DNA from: an uncultured Saprospiraceae bacterium
GTDB lineage: Bacteria; Bacteroidota; Bacteroidia; Chitinophagales; Saprospiraceae
Direction of reading: 5' to 3'
DNA length: 51,096 nt
Assembly (NCBI GenBank): GCA_937924495.1
Contig: CALDSS010000077.1
Span: 1-51,096 of the forward strand
The notes under the pieces are model-generated. The model ran no database searches, was not told the DNA's origin, and saw only the letters and a list, made by a program, of their open reading frames with translations. The position numbers and the translations under genes are program-made. Below are positions 41,901 to 50,900 of this stretch, one piece after another; position 1 is the first letter of the stretch, and each line of letters begins with the position of its first letter.

Positions 41901-42291
41901 CGTCTGCCATGGTCACACCTGTTACCCAACGATCATCACTACCCACTCCAGCTGATGCAGTAATGTCTTCAAATTTTAAATTTCCTTTGTTTAAAAACAA
42001 GCCGTTTTTTACCATGTTTCCTGTGAAATAAATATCTGCCAATCCATCATTATTCACATCTCCAACAGCAACACCTCCTCCCATATAAATGTAGGGATAG
42101 GTGAAATAATTGATAATCGAATCTTCCTTCAAATTATTAGAAAAAGTGATTCCACTGTTTTTTGACGTAAGTCGTTCAAATATTTTGGGGACTTCTGTTT
42201 GATTCTCTTTTTCGGTTTGGGATGTGTCTTTTTGACAAGCAAAGAAGTTGAGTAAAGCCAGACAAGCAAGGATTCGAAGCGGTAGGTTCAT
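38923..42291 (-). CDS. FG-GAP/VCBS-repeat and ASPIC/UnbV lipoprotein (CRTAC1-like)
   Basis: About 1122 residues from the ATG at 42291 (MNLPLRILACLALLNFFAC), with the lipobox Cys at 19; an in-frame TTG further upstream is not favoured because the lipoprotein signal starts at this ATG. Many Ca-binding-type repeats DxNxDGxxDIY run through it (GDVNNDGLADIYF, ADVNADGLLDIYV, DYDKDGDLDLYV, ADLDNDGDLEIIV, DYDSDGDLDLFV), suggesting two beta-propellers, with an ASPIC/UnbV module between them (LGCGTKILLKDKNGLQFRQQ, RGFQSSIDPVIHFGLG). Surface-exposed location is likely. Proteins of this kind are often linked to SusC/SusD pairs in Bacteroidota and may bind the glycan or peptide substrate. No enzyme function can be assigned. 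Confidence 0.85.
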   Translation of the reverse strand: MNLPLRILACLALLNFFACQKDTSQTEKENQTEVPKIFERLTSKNSGITFSNNLKEDSIINYFTYPYIYMGGGVAVGDVNNDGLADIYFTGNMVKNGLFLNKGNLKFEDITASAGVGSDDRWVTGVTMADVNADGLLDIYVSVSGKFATTKNQLFINKGNDENGTPSFSEEAETRGVADEGRTTQGTFFDYDKDGDLDLYVANYPFTGFKTPNYVYQIALQKKEYSKSDKLYRNNGSGVFEDVTQEAGITNFGLSLSATVADFNEDGWEDIYVSNDFASPDFFYFNNGDGTFSEKLKETTQHTAFFGMGSDVGDLNNDGLPDLLQVDMTPADNRRNKANMASMNIAGFWEVVNRGMGFQYMQNTLQLNNGIGKDGLPHFSDISRMTGMSSTDWSWAGLFADLDNDGWQDIFISNGTRRDINNKDYFNDIDNANYQEKQKQDNLSMTLNMPSERVDNYVFKNKGDLSFQMTTKDWGLSFPGYSNGAAYADLDNDGDLEIIVNNIDDEASIFENKTADLKLGNHLRIKLKGPAGNLLGCGTKILLKDKNGLQFRQQTITRGFQSSIDPVIHFGLGKISEIDELIIRWTDGKEQILTKVATNQTLEINHKNATQGASIFKTTETQKQLFTDISAKAGIDFKHTENEYNDYKNEILLPHTYSKNGPGLAVGDVNGDGLDDFYVGGAIGNVGALFLQKENSTFEKTDAKQWGKDSNKEDVGASFFDADGDGDLDLYIVSGGNEFKKGSANLQDRLYLNDGKGNFSKTENALPKIGESGSRVRAADYDSDGDLDLFVGGRIVPQSYPLPAKSFILRNDGTKNGILKFTDVTEEIAPDLLEAGLVTDAVWVDFNNDKKLDLVITGEWMPITFFENTGDEFENVTKDFGLEKTTGWWYSIAAEDFDKDGDQDLVVGNLGLNYKYQASPNESFDVYANDYDKNGKLDIVLGYYDEGVQYPVRGRQCSAEQIPAIKYKYKDYNSFADASLNDIYTQEDLKAGLHYKAWSFASIYLENLGTEDFKIHRLPNEVQISSINGIVVDDFDDDGHLDLAIAGNLFGSEVETTRNDASYGSILTGDGKGEFAPLPYSKSGLFLGGDVKDFTKIKTSKGVGLLVGNNSAPVQLILKADK

Positions 42292-42343
42292 AAAAAATAT
42301 AGTATGAAAGTTAGGAAGTTTATTTGCTGACAAAAAAGTTGAT

Positions 42344-42371
42344 TAAGTAAAGTTGAAATAATAAAGTTTCG
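42344..42371. repeat. 28-bp repeat, inverted partner of 38747-38774
   Basis: TAAGTAAAGTTGAAATAATA followed by AAGTTTCG matches the complement of 38747-38774 with one difference. It lies just upstream of the FG-GAP/ASPIC gene and downstream of susD. Confidence 0.6.
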
Positions 42372-42480
42372 TTTCAAATGACTTCATAAAAAAAAGATAA
42401 ATCCAAATTAAAAAAGAAAGAGACAAGAAATTTCTTTCTTGTCCCTTTCAAAAATTAATTTATAAAACTCTCAATAAATC

Positions 42481-44193
42481 TTAATATCCTGGGTTTTGTT
42501 GCAATACATCAGCACCCAATAGGTCAATTTCATTTTGAGGAATTGGCAAAAATTCGTTTGTGCCTGCAGTGAAGTTTGCACCTGAGAAAGGAGCATTCAA
42601 CTGAGGACCTTCGTATGCCAAATATGCATTCAAAGTTGAAGCGGCAATACCCCAACGAACCAAATCATAAAAACGGTGACCTTCACCTGAAAGCTCCAAT
42701 TTACGCTCCATACGAACTGCATTTCTTGCCATTTCTTGGCTTCCGAAAGCATCATAAGTAGCGATGTTGTAATTAGCAGCAGGCGTACCATCCGCTCTTA
42801 AAACTGGAGAACCCATCGCACGTTCGCGAACTTGATTGATAAGTGCGCGACCTGCATCCAAGTTGTTCAATTCAATTTCGCATTCAGCAGCCATTAAAAG
42901 CACATCCGCATAACGGATAATGTTGTAATTAACCGCAGTATAACCAGGTGTCCAAGAGCTGCCATCGTTTTCTGTACCAATACCACCTTGGTAGTAAATG
43001 AATTTTTTAGGAGAATAAGGACCTGCATACGGTTGGTCACGAATCCAATTGAACCCTGGGTGATCACCCCAATCCAAATAAGGAATTCCACGACGTCCGA
43101 TAGAGTGATCCAATCGAGGATCAACCGGGCCAGCGTCTAACGTGAAAGGATCGTCACTCATGACGCCCATATCAATTGCCAAAGCATTTCCAGCATCATT
43201 GTATGAACCATCCAATAATGGTAAACCGTCAGCAGTAGTTCGGAAAGAGTTACCTAATTCGATACTTGGTTGAAAGAAACCGCAACAGCCTCCAGGAGCA
43301 CCTGTACCGTTAGGGAAATTCAAAACCAAACCTGGGTTTGCATTATTAATATCACCAGTTCCTGCAGCAGCTTGTACTGCAAAAACAGATTCCAAACTGT
43401 TGTCATTAGGTGAGCGGAAAGCATCTGCATAATTAGGATTCAAGCCATAAGCTTGTCCGTTTGCTGTTTGTCCGTTTGCGATTACATCATCAAAAACAGC
43501 TTTAGCATCAGCGTATTTTCCTTGAAAAAGGAGTGCTTTCCCGTAGTAAGCGCCAGCTGCCCATTTATTTGCACGCCCAGCACCTGATTGTGTCTCAGGA
43601 AGCGTCTCGTATGCAGATTTTAGATCTGCTTCGATTGGTCCCCAAAGGTCTGTTTTATTGGGAACAGGTGTGATTTCATCCCAAGTTTCATCTACATACG
43701 GTGTGTTGTTGAAAATCTTTTTCAACTCAAAGTAATAATGACCGCGTAGGAATCTTGCCTCACCACCGAGACGCTCTCTTTCACCTGAACTGATAGCCTC
43801 ACCAGCAGTACCCAAGAGGCTTAATGTAGCATTGGCACGAGCTATACCTTCATACAATGCTTGGTATTTTTCAAAAATAGAAGCATTATTTGTTTGTGGG
43901 CTATATGCTTGAATCTCATTTACTTGAGATTGGTCACCAGCATTAGTTCCTTTATTTGCTTCACCTCCAAGAACACTTCCCCAAAACCAGTTGCTGGCAT
44001 CAGAATAGAATCCAAGTCTCCCCAACAGCATTGAGTAAGAAGAGGTCAAAGCTCCGTCAATACCCGCAAGGGTTGACAACTCTACAGAACTCAAAGAACC
44101 AGTCGGAGCCACTTCCAAGAATTCATCTTTACAGGCAGTTACTGATATAAAGGCAATCAGCGCAACCAACCCTAATAATTTAATTTTTTTCAT
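42481..44193 (-). CDS. susD: SusD/RagB-family nutrient-binding outer membrane lipoprotein
   Basis: About 570 residues from the ATG at 44193 (MKKIKLLGLVALIAFISVTAC, lipid Cys at 21). SusD signs: FLEVAPTGSLSSVELSTLAGIDGAL, RGHYYFELKKIFNNTPYVDE, NIIRYADVLLMAAECEIELNN, INQVRERAMGSP and a terminal VRWGIAAS...FLPIPQNEIDL. It forms the lid over the SusC channel and binds the substrate outside the cell. An upstream in-frame TTG falls inside the MITE-like element and is rejected as start. The gene follows susC, with the element in the spacer; the substrate is not predictable. Confidence 0.94.
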   Translation of the reverse strand: MKKIKLLGLVALIAFISVTACKDEFLEVAPTGSLSSVELSTLAGIDGALTSSYSMLLGRLGFYSDASNWFWGSVLGGEANKGTNAGDQSQVNEIQAYSPQTNNASIFEKYQALYEGIARANATLSLLGTAGEAISSGERERLGGEARFLRGHYYFELKKIFNNTPYVDETWDEITPVPNKTDLWGPIEADLKSAYETLPETQSGAGRANKWAAGAYYGKALLFQGKYADAKAVFDDVIANGQTANGQAYGLNPNYADAFRSPNDNSLESVFAVQAAAGTGDINNANPGLVLNFPNGTGAPGGCCGFFQPSIELGNSFRTTADGLPLLDGSYNDAGNALAIDMGVMSDDPFTLDAGPVDPRLDHSIGRRGIPYLDWGDHPGFNWIRDQPYAGPYSPKKFIYYQGGIGTENDGSSWTPGYTAVNYNIIRYADVLLMAAECEIELNNLDAGRALINQVRERAMGSPVLRADGTPAANYNIATYDAFGSQEMARNAVRMERKLELSGEGHRFYDLVRWGIAASTLNAYLAYEGPQLNAPFSGANFTAGTNEFLPIPQNEIDLLGADVLQQNPGY

Positions 44194-44208
44194 TTTATAA
44201 ATTTTTTT

Positions 44209-44342
44209 CTCTGTACAGGACAAAAGAAGAATCGGAGGTTTACTAAACTTAATTTTAAAGTAGCTTCCGATATCAATCTTTTAAAATCGAACCTTTAATT
44301 TAAGGAGAAGTTTAGTAAACCTATTTTTTGTCTTGTACTAAG
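44209..44342. mobile_element. MITE-like element (134 bp), copy 2, between susC and susD
   Basis: Same ends and nested stems as copy 1; two differences (TTTAGTAAAC for TTTATTAAAC and GTCTTG for GTCCTG). Flanks AATTTTTTT (44200-44208) and AATTTTTTA (44343-44351) form an 8-of-9 direct repeat. It begins 16 nt upstream of the susD start and ends 55 nt after the susC stop, so the susC-susD message would contain a fold-back stem of over 100 nt. Confidence 0.85.
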
Positions 44343-44397
44343 AATTTTTTACACATTTACATGTAAATTATTTGAATTTAGATTTAAATAGAAATGC

Positions 44398-47300
44398 TTA
44401 GAAATCAGCACTAACGCCTAATGTCCAACTACGTGTAATTGGAACGTTTCCTAAATCAATACCGAAATTGGTATCAGCTGCACCACCTACACTTGGGTCA
44501 AGACCTTCATAACCAGTGATAGTCAAAAGGTTATTTACACCACCTGATATTTTTAAATTGCTGATATTCCATCTGCTGATCATTGATTCAGGGAAATAAT
44601 AATGCAGCGTAACGTTTTGCAATCTCCAATAAGAACCATCCTCTACATAGAAAGAGTTTGATTGTGTATTGGTACTGAAGTTAGAAGCAGTTTCAAATAA
44701 TGGAATGGTTCCGTTTGGATTATCGAAAGACCAAGAATCTTTCACTCTTTCACTTATGGCAGCACCCGGGAATAGTGGGTAGAAATCTGTAAAGAGTTTT
44801 GAGATATTGTAAATTTCGTTTCCGATGGAAGCATAAGAATAGATTTCTGCTCCAATGTTTCCGAATCTCAAATCAATATTTAAACCACCAGTAAAGTCAG
44901 GAATTGGACTTCCCAATACAGTACGGTCTGCCAAATCAATCTGACCATCAGGTACGCCCGTAAGGTTTCCTTCTCCGTCAAAACTATTAAGGTCTGCAAA
45001 ACGGAAACGACCAGGAGCGGCTCCATCTTGAGTAGGTGCATTAGCTACTTCATTTGCATCAGCAAAAATACCTTCAACTTGGAAACCGTAGAATGCTGAA
45101 AGTGGTTGTCCTACTTGATTCAAAACAGGAGTAATACCACGATAAGAGGCACTTCTATTAGGAAGATTTTCAATTCCATCAGATAGTGCTACAATTTCGT
45201 TATCCAAGAATCCGCCGGTAAGGGTTGCAGTATAGGAGAAATTTCCTTTTTTACCTTTATTAATAATGGTTAAGTCAATTCCTTGATTTCTCATCTCACC
45301 AACATTTACAGAAGGAGCGTTTGCAAAAGTTCCCGACATAACTGTTACTGGCTGTTGGAACAATAAATCTTCTGTGTCTTTTCTCCAGAATTCAATACCA
45401 ACATCCCATCTACCTCCACCTAAAAGTGCATCAATACCGATGTTAGAGGTTACAGCACGTTCCCATTTTGCAAGTGGGTTTCCAATACGAGTTCGGTAGA
45501 AGCCTTGTGCAGCAGAAGTGTTACTACCAGTGATGTCATAACTTGAAGCACCAAGACTTGTTCCAAATAGGTTAAATTGGTTGTTAGGATCTACGTTATT
45601 GGAGTTACCCATAATTCCATATCCAGCGCGTATTTTCAAATCATCAAAAATATCTACACCATTCATGAAAGGCTCAGATGAAACTCTCCAGGCAGCAGAA
45701 ATTGCAGGGAATACACCAAAACGATTTTCTGCACCAAAACGAGAAGAACCATCACGACGTACAACAGCTGAAATGATGTATTTGTCCATCAAGTCGTAAT
45801 TCACACGACCGAAGTAAGATGCGAAATTTACACCTCCAGTATGGAAACCATTTACAACCTGACTTCCGACTGTAGATAGCGTTACGAAGTCAACATTTTG
45901 AGAAAATGGATTAATCCCTGAAGCACTCATTTGACGGAAAGTACCAGAATTCAACGCTTCTTGTCCAACTAAAACGTCTAACCTACTTTGTCCTAAGTCC
46001 ATTTTGTAATTAGCAGTATTGGTCCAAACCCAACCTTGACCATAACCAGCGCTTTGGTTGTAGCCGAAAGAAGAATTGTTCTCTCTATTTTCGTAGGTTC
46101 TTCTAGAGTATGCTCTTGTGTTGAAAGAACCATAGTTACCACCAAAACTTGTTCTCAAAACCAAATTTTTCATTGGCTCTGCTTCTAAATAAACATTACC
46201 AAAAGCCATTGTTTGGAATGCTTTGTCATTTTGAGCCCCATCCAAAAAGGCAACAGGGTTAGCTGGGTTGTTGAAACCAGCCGCCGCAGTACCTGCATAT
46301 CCACCGAATTCGTCAAAAACAGGAATAATAGATGCCATACGGGAAGCTGCTAAAACGACGTTTTCGTCATCAGAAGAACCTGTACCACTTCCATCACCAA
46401 GAAGAAGGGTAGTTGCACGGTAAGTTCCTTGGATGTTTTGACCGATACGAAGTCCTGGCATTAAATCAAACTCTGTGTTGATTCTCATATTATAACGAGA
46501 AAATGTTTGATGGTTCAAGATACCGTCTTGTTCTTGCATTCCTAAACCAACATAGTAACGACCTTTTTCAGTGCCACCAGAAAAACCTAAGTTATGACGT
46601 TGAAGGGCAGCATTTCGAGTGATTGCATCATACCAATCTGTACCATCTTTATTTGCTCTTACCACTTGATACAAACCACCAGCCTCTGGGTCAATATTGT
46701 AATTTGCTTCTTCTGCATTTAGATCAACGTTTCCGCTAACCCCTGTAGAACCTCCTACCAACAAATAGTCAGGAAGAACAGGAGAATCTCCAGAACCAAA
46801 TTGTGGATGACTGAACATTGGGTCAACTCCTTCATTTCGAGCTCCATTTCTAATCGCTTGCCAAGTCCAATCTGCATGCTCTTGTGGGTTCAAAATTGGA
46901 GCACCTTTACCTGGAGTAGTTGTTCCAATCATACCATTGTAACTAACTTTCAAAGGTTGGTTTTTCTTCGTTCCTTTTTTAGTTGTGTAAACGATTACAC
47001 CACCTGCAGCACGAGCACCGTAAATAGAAGCCGCTGTTGCATCTTTCAAAACAGTGGTTGTTTCGATGTCATCAGGGGATAAAAATTCAGTACTACTCGT
47101 AGGAACTCCATCTACTACATAAAGAGGTGCGTTACCACCCAATGCTCCATAACCACGCACACGCACTTGACTCGATGTACCGGGCTGTCCATTGGTGATT
47201 ACTGTAACACCAGAGACCTTTCCTTGTAGTTGTTGCTCAACGTTACCAGAAGGCTGCACACCTAATGTCTTGGATTCAATGGTCGAAACAGAACCAGGTG

Positions 47301-47652
47301 TGCTCCTTCGAGAATCTACAGAATAACCTGTTACGACGATTTCACCGAGGCTAACTCCTTCTGACAAGACAATGTTAATAGTTGATTGCTCACCTAATAC
47401 AAATTCTTGCGTTTCGTAACCTGTGTAAGAAACTTCCAGAACGTCTCCTGGATTTGCAGAAATGGTAAAACTACCATCCATGTCGGTGACTGTACCACCA
47501 GTTTTTCCTTTGACGATTACTGTAGCTCCAATCAAGGCTTCAGTACCATCTTCAATTTTTCCTGAATATTGTTGTTGTGCCATTGCTTGCCCAGAGAGCA
47601 AACCAGCAACAATCACCAACAGGAATTTAAAGTTGTTAAGTTTAAATTTCAT
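44398..47652 (-). CDS. susC: SusC/RagA-family TonB-dependent outer membrane transporter
   Basis: 1084 residues. Signal peptide ending SGQAMAQ; carboxypeptidase-like domain (IGATVIVKGKTGGTVTDMDG, about 40-110); TonB box region EIVVTGYS; plug domain with VRVRGYGALGGNAPLYVVDG and ATAASIYGARAAGGVIVYTT; then the barrel, ending ITRSWTLGVSADF. It imports large nutrients through the outer membrane with energy from TonB-ExbBD, capped by SusD. A -7 box lies about 95 nt upstream. Divergent from the hybrid sensor kinase gene, its likely regulator. Confidence 0.95.
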   Translation of the reverse strand: MKFKLNNFKFLLVIVAGLLSGQAMAQQQYSGKIEDGTEALIGATVIVKGKTGGTVTDMDGSFTISANPGDVLEVSYTGYETQEFVLGEQSTINIVLSEGVSLGEIVVTGYSVDSRRSTPGSVSTIESKTLGVQPSGNVEQQLQGKVSGVTVITNGQPGTSSQVRVRGYGALGGNAPLYVVDGVPTSSTEFLSPDDIETTTVLKDATAASIYGARAAGGVIVYTTKKGTKKNQPLKVSYNGMIGTTTPGKGAPILNPQEHADWTWQAIRNGARNEGVDPMFSHPQFGSGDSPVLPDYLLVGGSTGVSGNVDLNAEEANYNIDPEAGGLYQVVRANKDGTDWYDAITRNAALQRHNLGFSGGTEKGRYYVGLGMQEQDGILNHQTFSRYNMRINTEFDLMPGLRIGQNIQGTYRATTLLLGDGSGTGSSDDENVVLAASRMASIIPVFDEFGGYAGTAAAGFNNPANPVAFLDGAQNDKAFQTMAFGNVYLEAEPMKNLVLRTSFGGNYGSFNTRAYSRRTYENRENNSSFGYNQSAGYGQGWVWTNTANYKMDLGQSRLDVLVGQEALNSGTFRQMSASGINPFSQNVDFVTLSTVGSQVVNGFHTGGVNFASYFGRVNYDLMDKYIISAVVRRDGSSRFGAENRFGVFPAISAAWRVSSEPFMNGVDIFDDLKIRAGYGIMGNSNNVDPNNQFNLFGTSLGASSYDITGSNTSAAQGFYRTRIGNPLAKWERAVTSNIGIDALLGGGRWDVGIEFWRKDTEDLLFQQPVTVMSGTFANAPSVNVGEMRNQGIDLTIINKGKKGNFSYTATLTGGFLDNEIVALSDGIENLPNRSASYRGITPVLNQVGQPLSAFYGFQVEGIFADANEVANAPTQDGAAPGRFRFADLNSFDGEGNLTGVPDGQIDLADRTVLGSPIPDFTGGLNIDLRFGNIGAEIYSYASIGNEIYNISKLFTDFYPLFPGAAISERVKDSWSFDNPNGTIPLFETASNFSTNTQSNSFYVEDGSYWRLQNVTLHYYFPESMISRWNISNLKISGGVNNLLTITGYEGLDPSVGGAADTNFGIDLGNVPITRSWTLGVSADF

Positions 47653-47746
47653 AATTCAATTCGTTTGATTTGATGAAAATTCGTTTGTGAGAGAATAGAG
47701 TTTACGGGCTCATTCGAGTAAAAAATACACTAAGAGCCTCCAACCT

Positions 47747-47754
47747 CAAAAGTA
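47747..47754 (-). promoter_or_regulatory. -7 box upstream of susC
   Basis: Minus strand TACTTTTG matches TAnnTTTG. No TTG at the usual -33 distance was found, which would suit a promoter that needs an activator such as the divergent hybrid regulator. The 252-bp spacer 47653-47904 holds the control region for both directions. Confidence 0.45.
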
Positions 47755-47904
47755 TCTTTCAAGAATGGCGGAAGTGGGTGGTAAATCATTCAAATTGGAA
47801 GGGTAAATCTCCCAAAAACCAAGTAATTTTACTTTAGTCATTGTTTAAATTGAGGTATTTATCACAGAAGTTCCTTTATTTGAGGAAAAGACAGTAAAGT
47901 TATT

Positions 47905-50900
47905 TTGAAGAAAAATTTTCGATATAAAATTTGTCCACTTTCGTTTTTACTTTTCATTTCTTTTGTTCTGGTTGGGCAAGACCTGAAGTTTTATACCCCT
48001 CCCGGAAAGGTTTCTCAAAATTCAATTACGAATATCATTCAGGATGATAATGGGTTTTTATGGTTTGGTACTCGGTATGGTGCTAATCGGTATAATGGAT
48101 TAGAATTTAAGACCTTTTTATCTGCAAAGGAGAATAAACTCGGTTTAAGAAATGATGCGATTAATTGTTTTTTGAACGATAGTGAACGAAATCTTTGGAT
48201 TGGTACGCTGGGTGGTGGGATCACTATTTTCAATATTGATCTTCAAAATTTTAATACTTCTCATAATAAAACGCTTGAAAGCCTAAATAGCGAGCAAATT
48301 GGTGCGCTATTTATGGATAGTCGAAAAAATATATGGATTGGAACCATTAAAAGCGGGCTGAAATTATTAGAAAAGGGTTCGAAACATTTAAAACACTTTT
48401 TTTCGGAAGTTGATGACCAGAGGAGCCTGCCCTCAAATCATATAGTAGGAATTGGAGAAGATAAAAATGGAAATATCGTCATCTCTACATGGGGTGGAGG
48501 CATTTCGATATATAACTATGAGCGAAATATTTTTACGAATTATAATCATGAAAATACGCCCCTAATTCCAAAGGGTAGTATTATTCGTAGTTCTGCTCAA
48601 GGAGAGAATGGAGTGATTTGGATTGGATGTCGTGATGGGGTTTTGAAGTTAGAAACCAATTCCGTTGGGAATCCAGTTTTTAGCAAATTGATAGCTGAAG
48701 ATCCTGAAATTAATGCGCTTCTAAATGATGTTGTTATTCATTCTATTCTTGAAGATTCTAATTCAAGACTCTGGATTGGTACTGAGAATAAAGGACTTAT
48801 TCTATACGATTTAAAGACGCAATCTTCCTCAAAATTTAATTATGCAGATAAGGGAAAATATACTATCGAAAGTAATTCGATTTGGTCTCTTTACGAGGAT
48901 CGTCATGGTACTATTTGGATAGGAACTTTCAAACATGGAATAAAAAAAGTAGATTCAAGGGAGCAGAAGTTTGAATATGTTGGAGCAAATAAAGATTCTA
49001 AAATTGAATTGAGTTATGGTTTGGTTAGCTCATTTGCTGAAGATGAAAACGGCAATATTTGGGTTGGAACCGACGGTGGTGGATTAAATTTTTTAGAAAG
49101 AGATAAAAATTTCAATATCACTAATGTTCAAAAACCTCCTTTCCGAGGGTTAGAAAGCCATGTGATAGTTAGCTTATTAAATGACCAAAGAGGTAGATTA
49201 TGGGTAGGGTCATGGGGTAAAGGGCTTTTTCGAAAAGAAAAAAATGAAAGTCGTTTTGAGCCTGTAAATTATAATCCCAATAAATCGAAAATGGTAGAGA
49301 CGAATGATATTATGCACTTATTTGAAGCGAAAAGTGGTAATATTTGGATTTGCCAGTATCGAGCAAGCTTGAATCTATATGTTCCAAGTGAGGATAAATT
49401 TTACCAATACGAACCCACTTTTAGTTCAAATTCACTTTCAAGTCGTAACATCATTTCGGTTATTGAAGATGAAGATGGAGTGATTTGGGCAGGATCGGCT
49501 AACAATGGAATTGATAGATTTAGACTAAATGAAAACCATGAGATAATAGAATTAAAAAACTTTTCGGTCTCTACAACAACTGGTGAAGGTGCTTCTGCAA
49601 ATGAAATTGAGTTTTTGCACTTAGATGATCGAAATACCTTGTGGGCAGGAACGGAGGGTGGGGGATTGAAAAAGTACATTTCTAATGAAGAAAGATTTGA
49701 AACTATCTCTGTTGAAGATGGATTGCCGAGTAATGTGATTTATGGAATTTTGGATGATGGTGAAAAGCTTTGGGTAAGCACTGCTTCGGGTTTAGCTTCA
49801 ATTGATTTTGAGACAACAGACATAAAAGTTTATGATACGAGCGATGGACTATTATCTGATGAATTTTCCAGAGCGGCTTGTTTCAAAACAAAAGAAGGAA
49901 CGCTATTTTTTGGCAATACTAAAGGTTTAAATTTTTTTAATCCTAAAAATATTGAATCGAATTCTGTGATTCCTGATGTTTATATATCAGGCGTTTCTGT
50001 TCGTAGAAATGAGCAAGACTCGGATTTTCAAAATGGACTCAATCGACAAATGTCTTTGGGAGAAATTGAATTGAAGGCCAATCAAAATGATTTAGATTTT
50101 GAGTTTTCTGCCTTGAATTATACCCAATCAGGAAAAAACAATTACTCGTATATTTTAGAGGATTATGATAATCAATGGAAAAACGTCCAAAACACGACTT
50201 CTGTTTCTTATACCAACATTCCTCCAGGGGATTATACTTTCAAGGTTAAGGCTTCGAATAATGATGGGATTTGGAACGAAAAACCGGCGACCGTAAAGAT
50301 TTCTATTCTTTCTCCTTGGTATAAAACTTCGATAGCTTATTTCTGCTATTTTCTGTTGTTTGCTGCTTTGCTTGCTGGTTTCTTTATAGCGATTATCAAT
50401 CGTGAGCGTCTTCAAAATCAATTGAAATTTGAACAATTGGAAAGAACAAAAATGGAAGAACTCAATGAAGTGAAATCTCGTTTTTTTGCTAATATTTCTC
50501 ATGAATTTAAAACTCCACTGACCTTGATTATTACGCCTTTGAATGCAATGAAACGTAAACTTAATAAGGCGGAAAACAAAAATCAGGTAAACGTAATGCT
50601 TAGAAATGCAGAGCGTTTAAATACACTTATCAATCAAATATTGGCACTTTCTAAATTAGAATCGGGTACTGAAAAATTAAAAGCATTTGAATTTGACATC
50701 GTAGATTTCTGTGAAAACATTGCCAGTAATTTTCACAATTATGCAGAAGAACAATTCATTTCTTTCGAAGTGAAACTCCCTGACCATCCCATTAATTTGT
50801 ATTTTGAAAAGGATAAAATGTCTAAGGTTTTAATTAACCTACTTTCAAATGCATTTAAATTTACCCAAGAATTCGGACGAATAAATTTTACTTTAACTGA

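Noticed and set aside
44194-44223. TTG start extending SusD by ten residues
   Set aside because: It lies partly inside the MITE-like element and would bury the lipoprotein signal peptide; ATG 44193 gives a proper lipobox.
48039-50502. Minus-strand ORFs at 48039-48233, 49401-49679 and 50155-50502
   Set aside because: Shadows of the hybrid sensor kinase gene, which is continuously open on the plus strand from 47905 to the window end.
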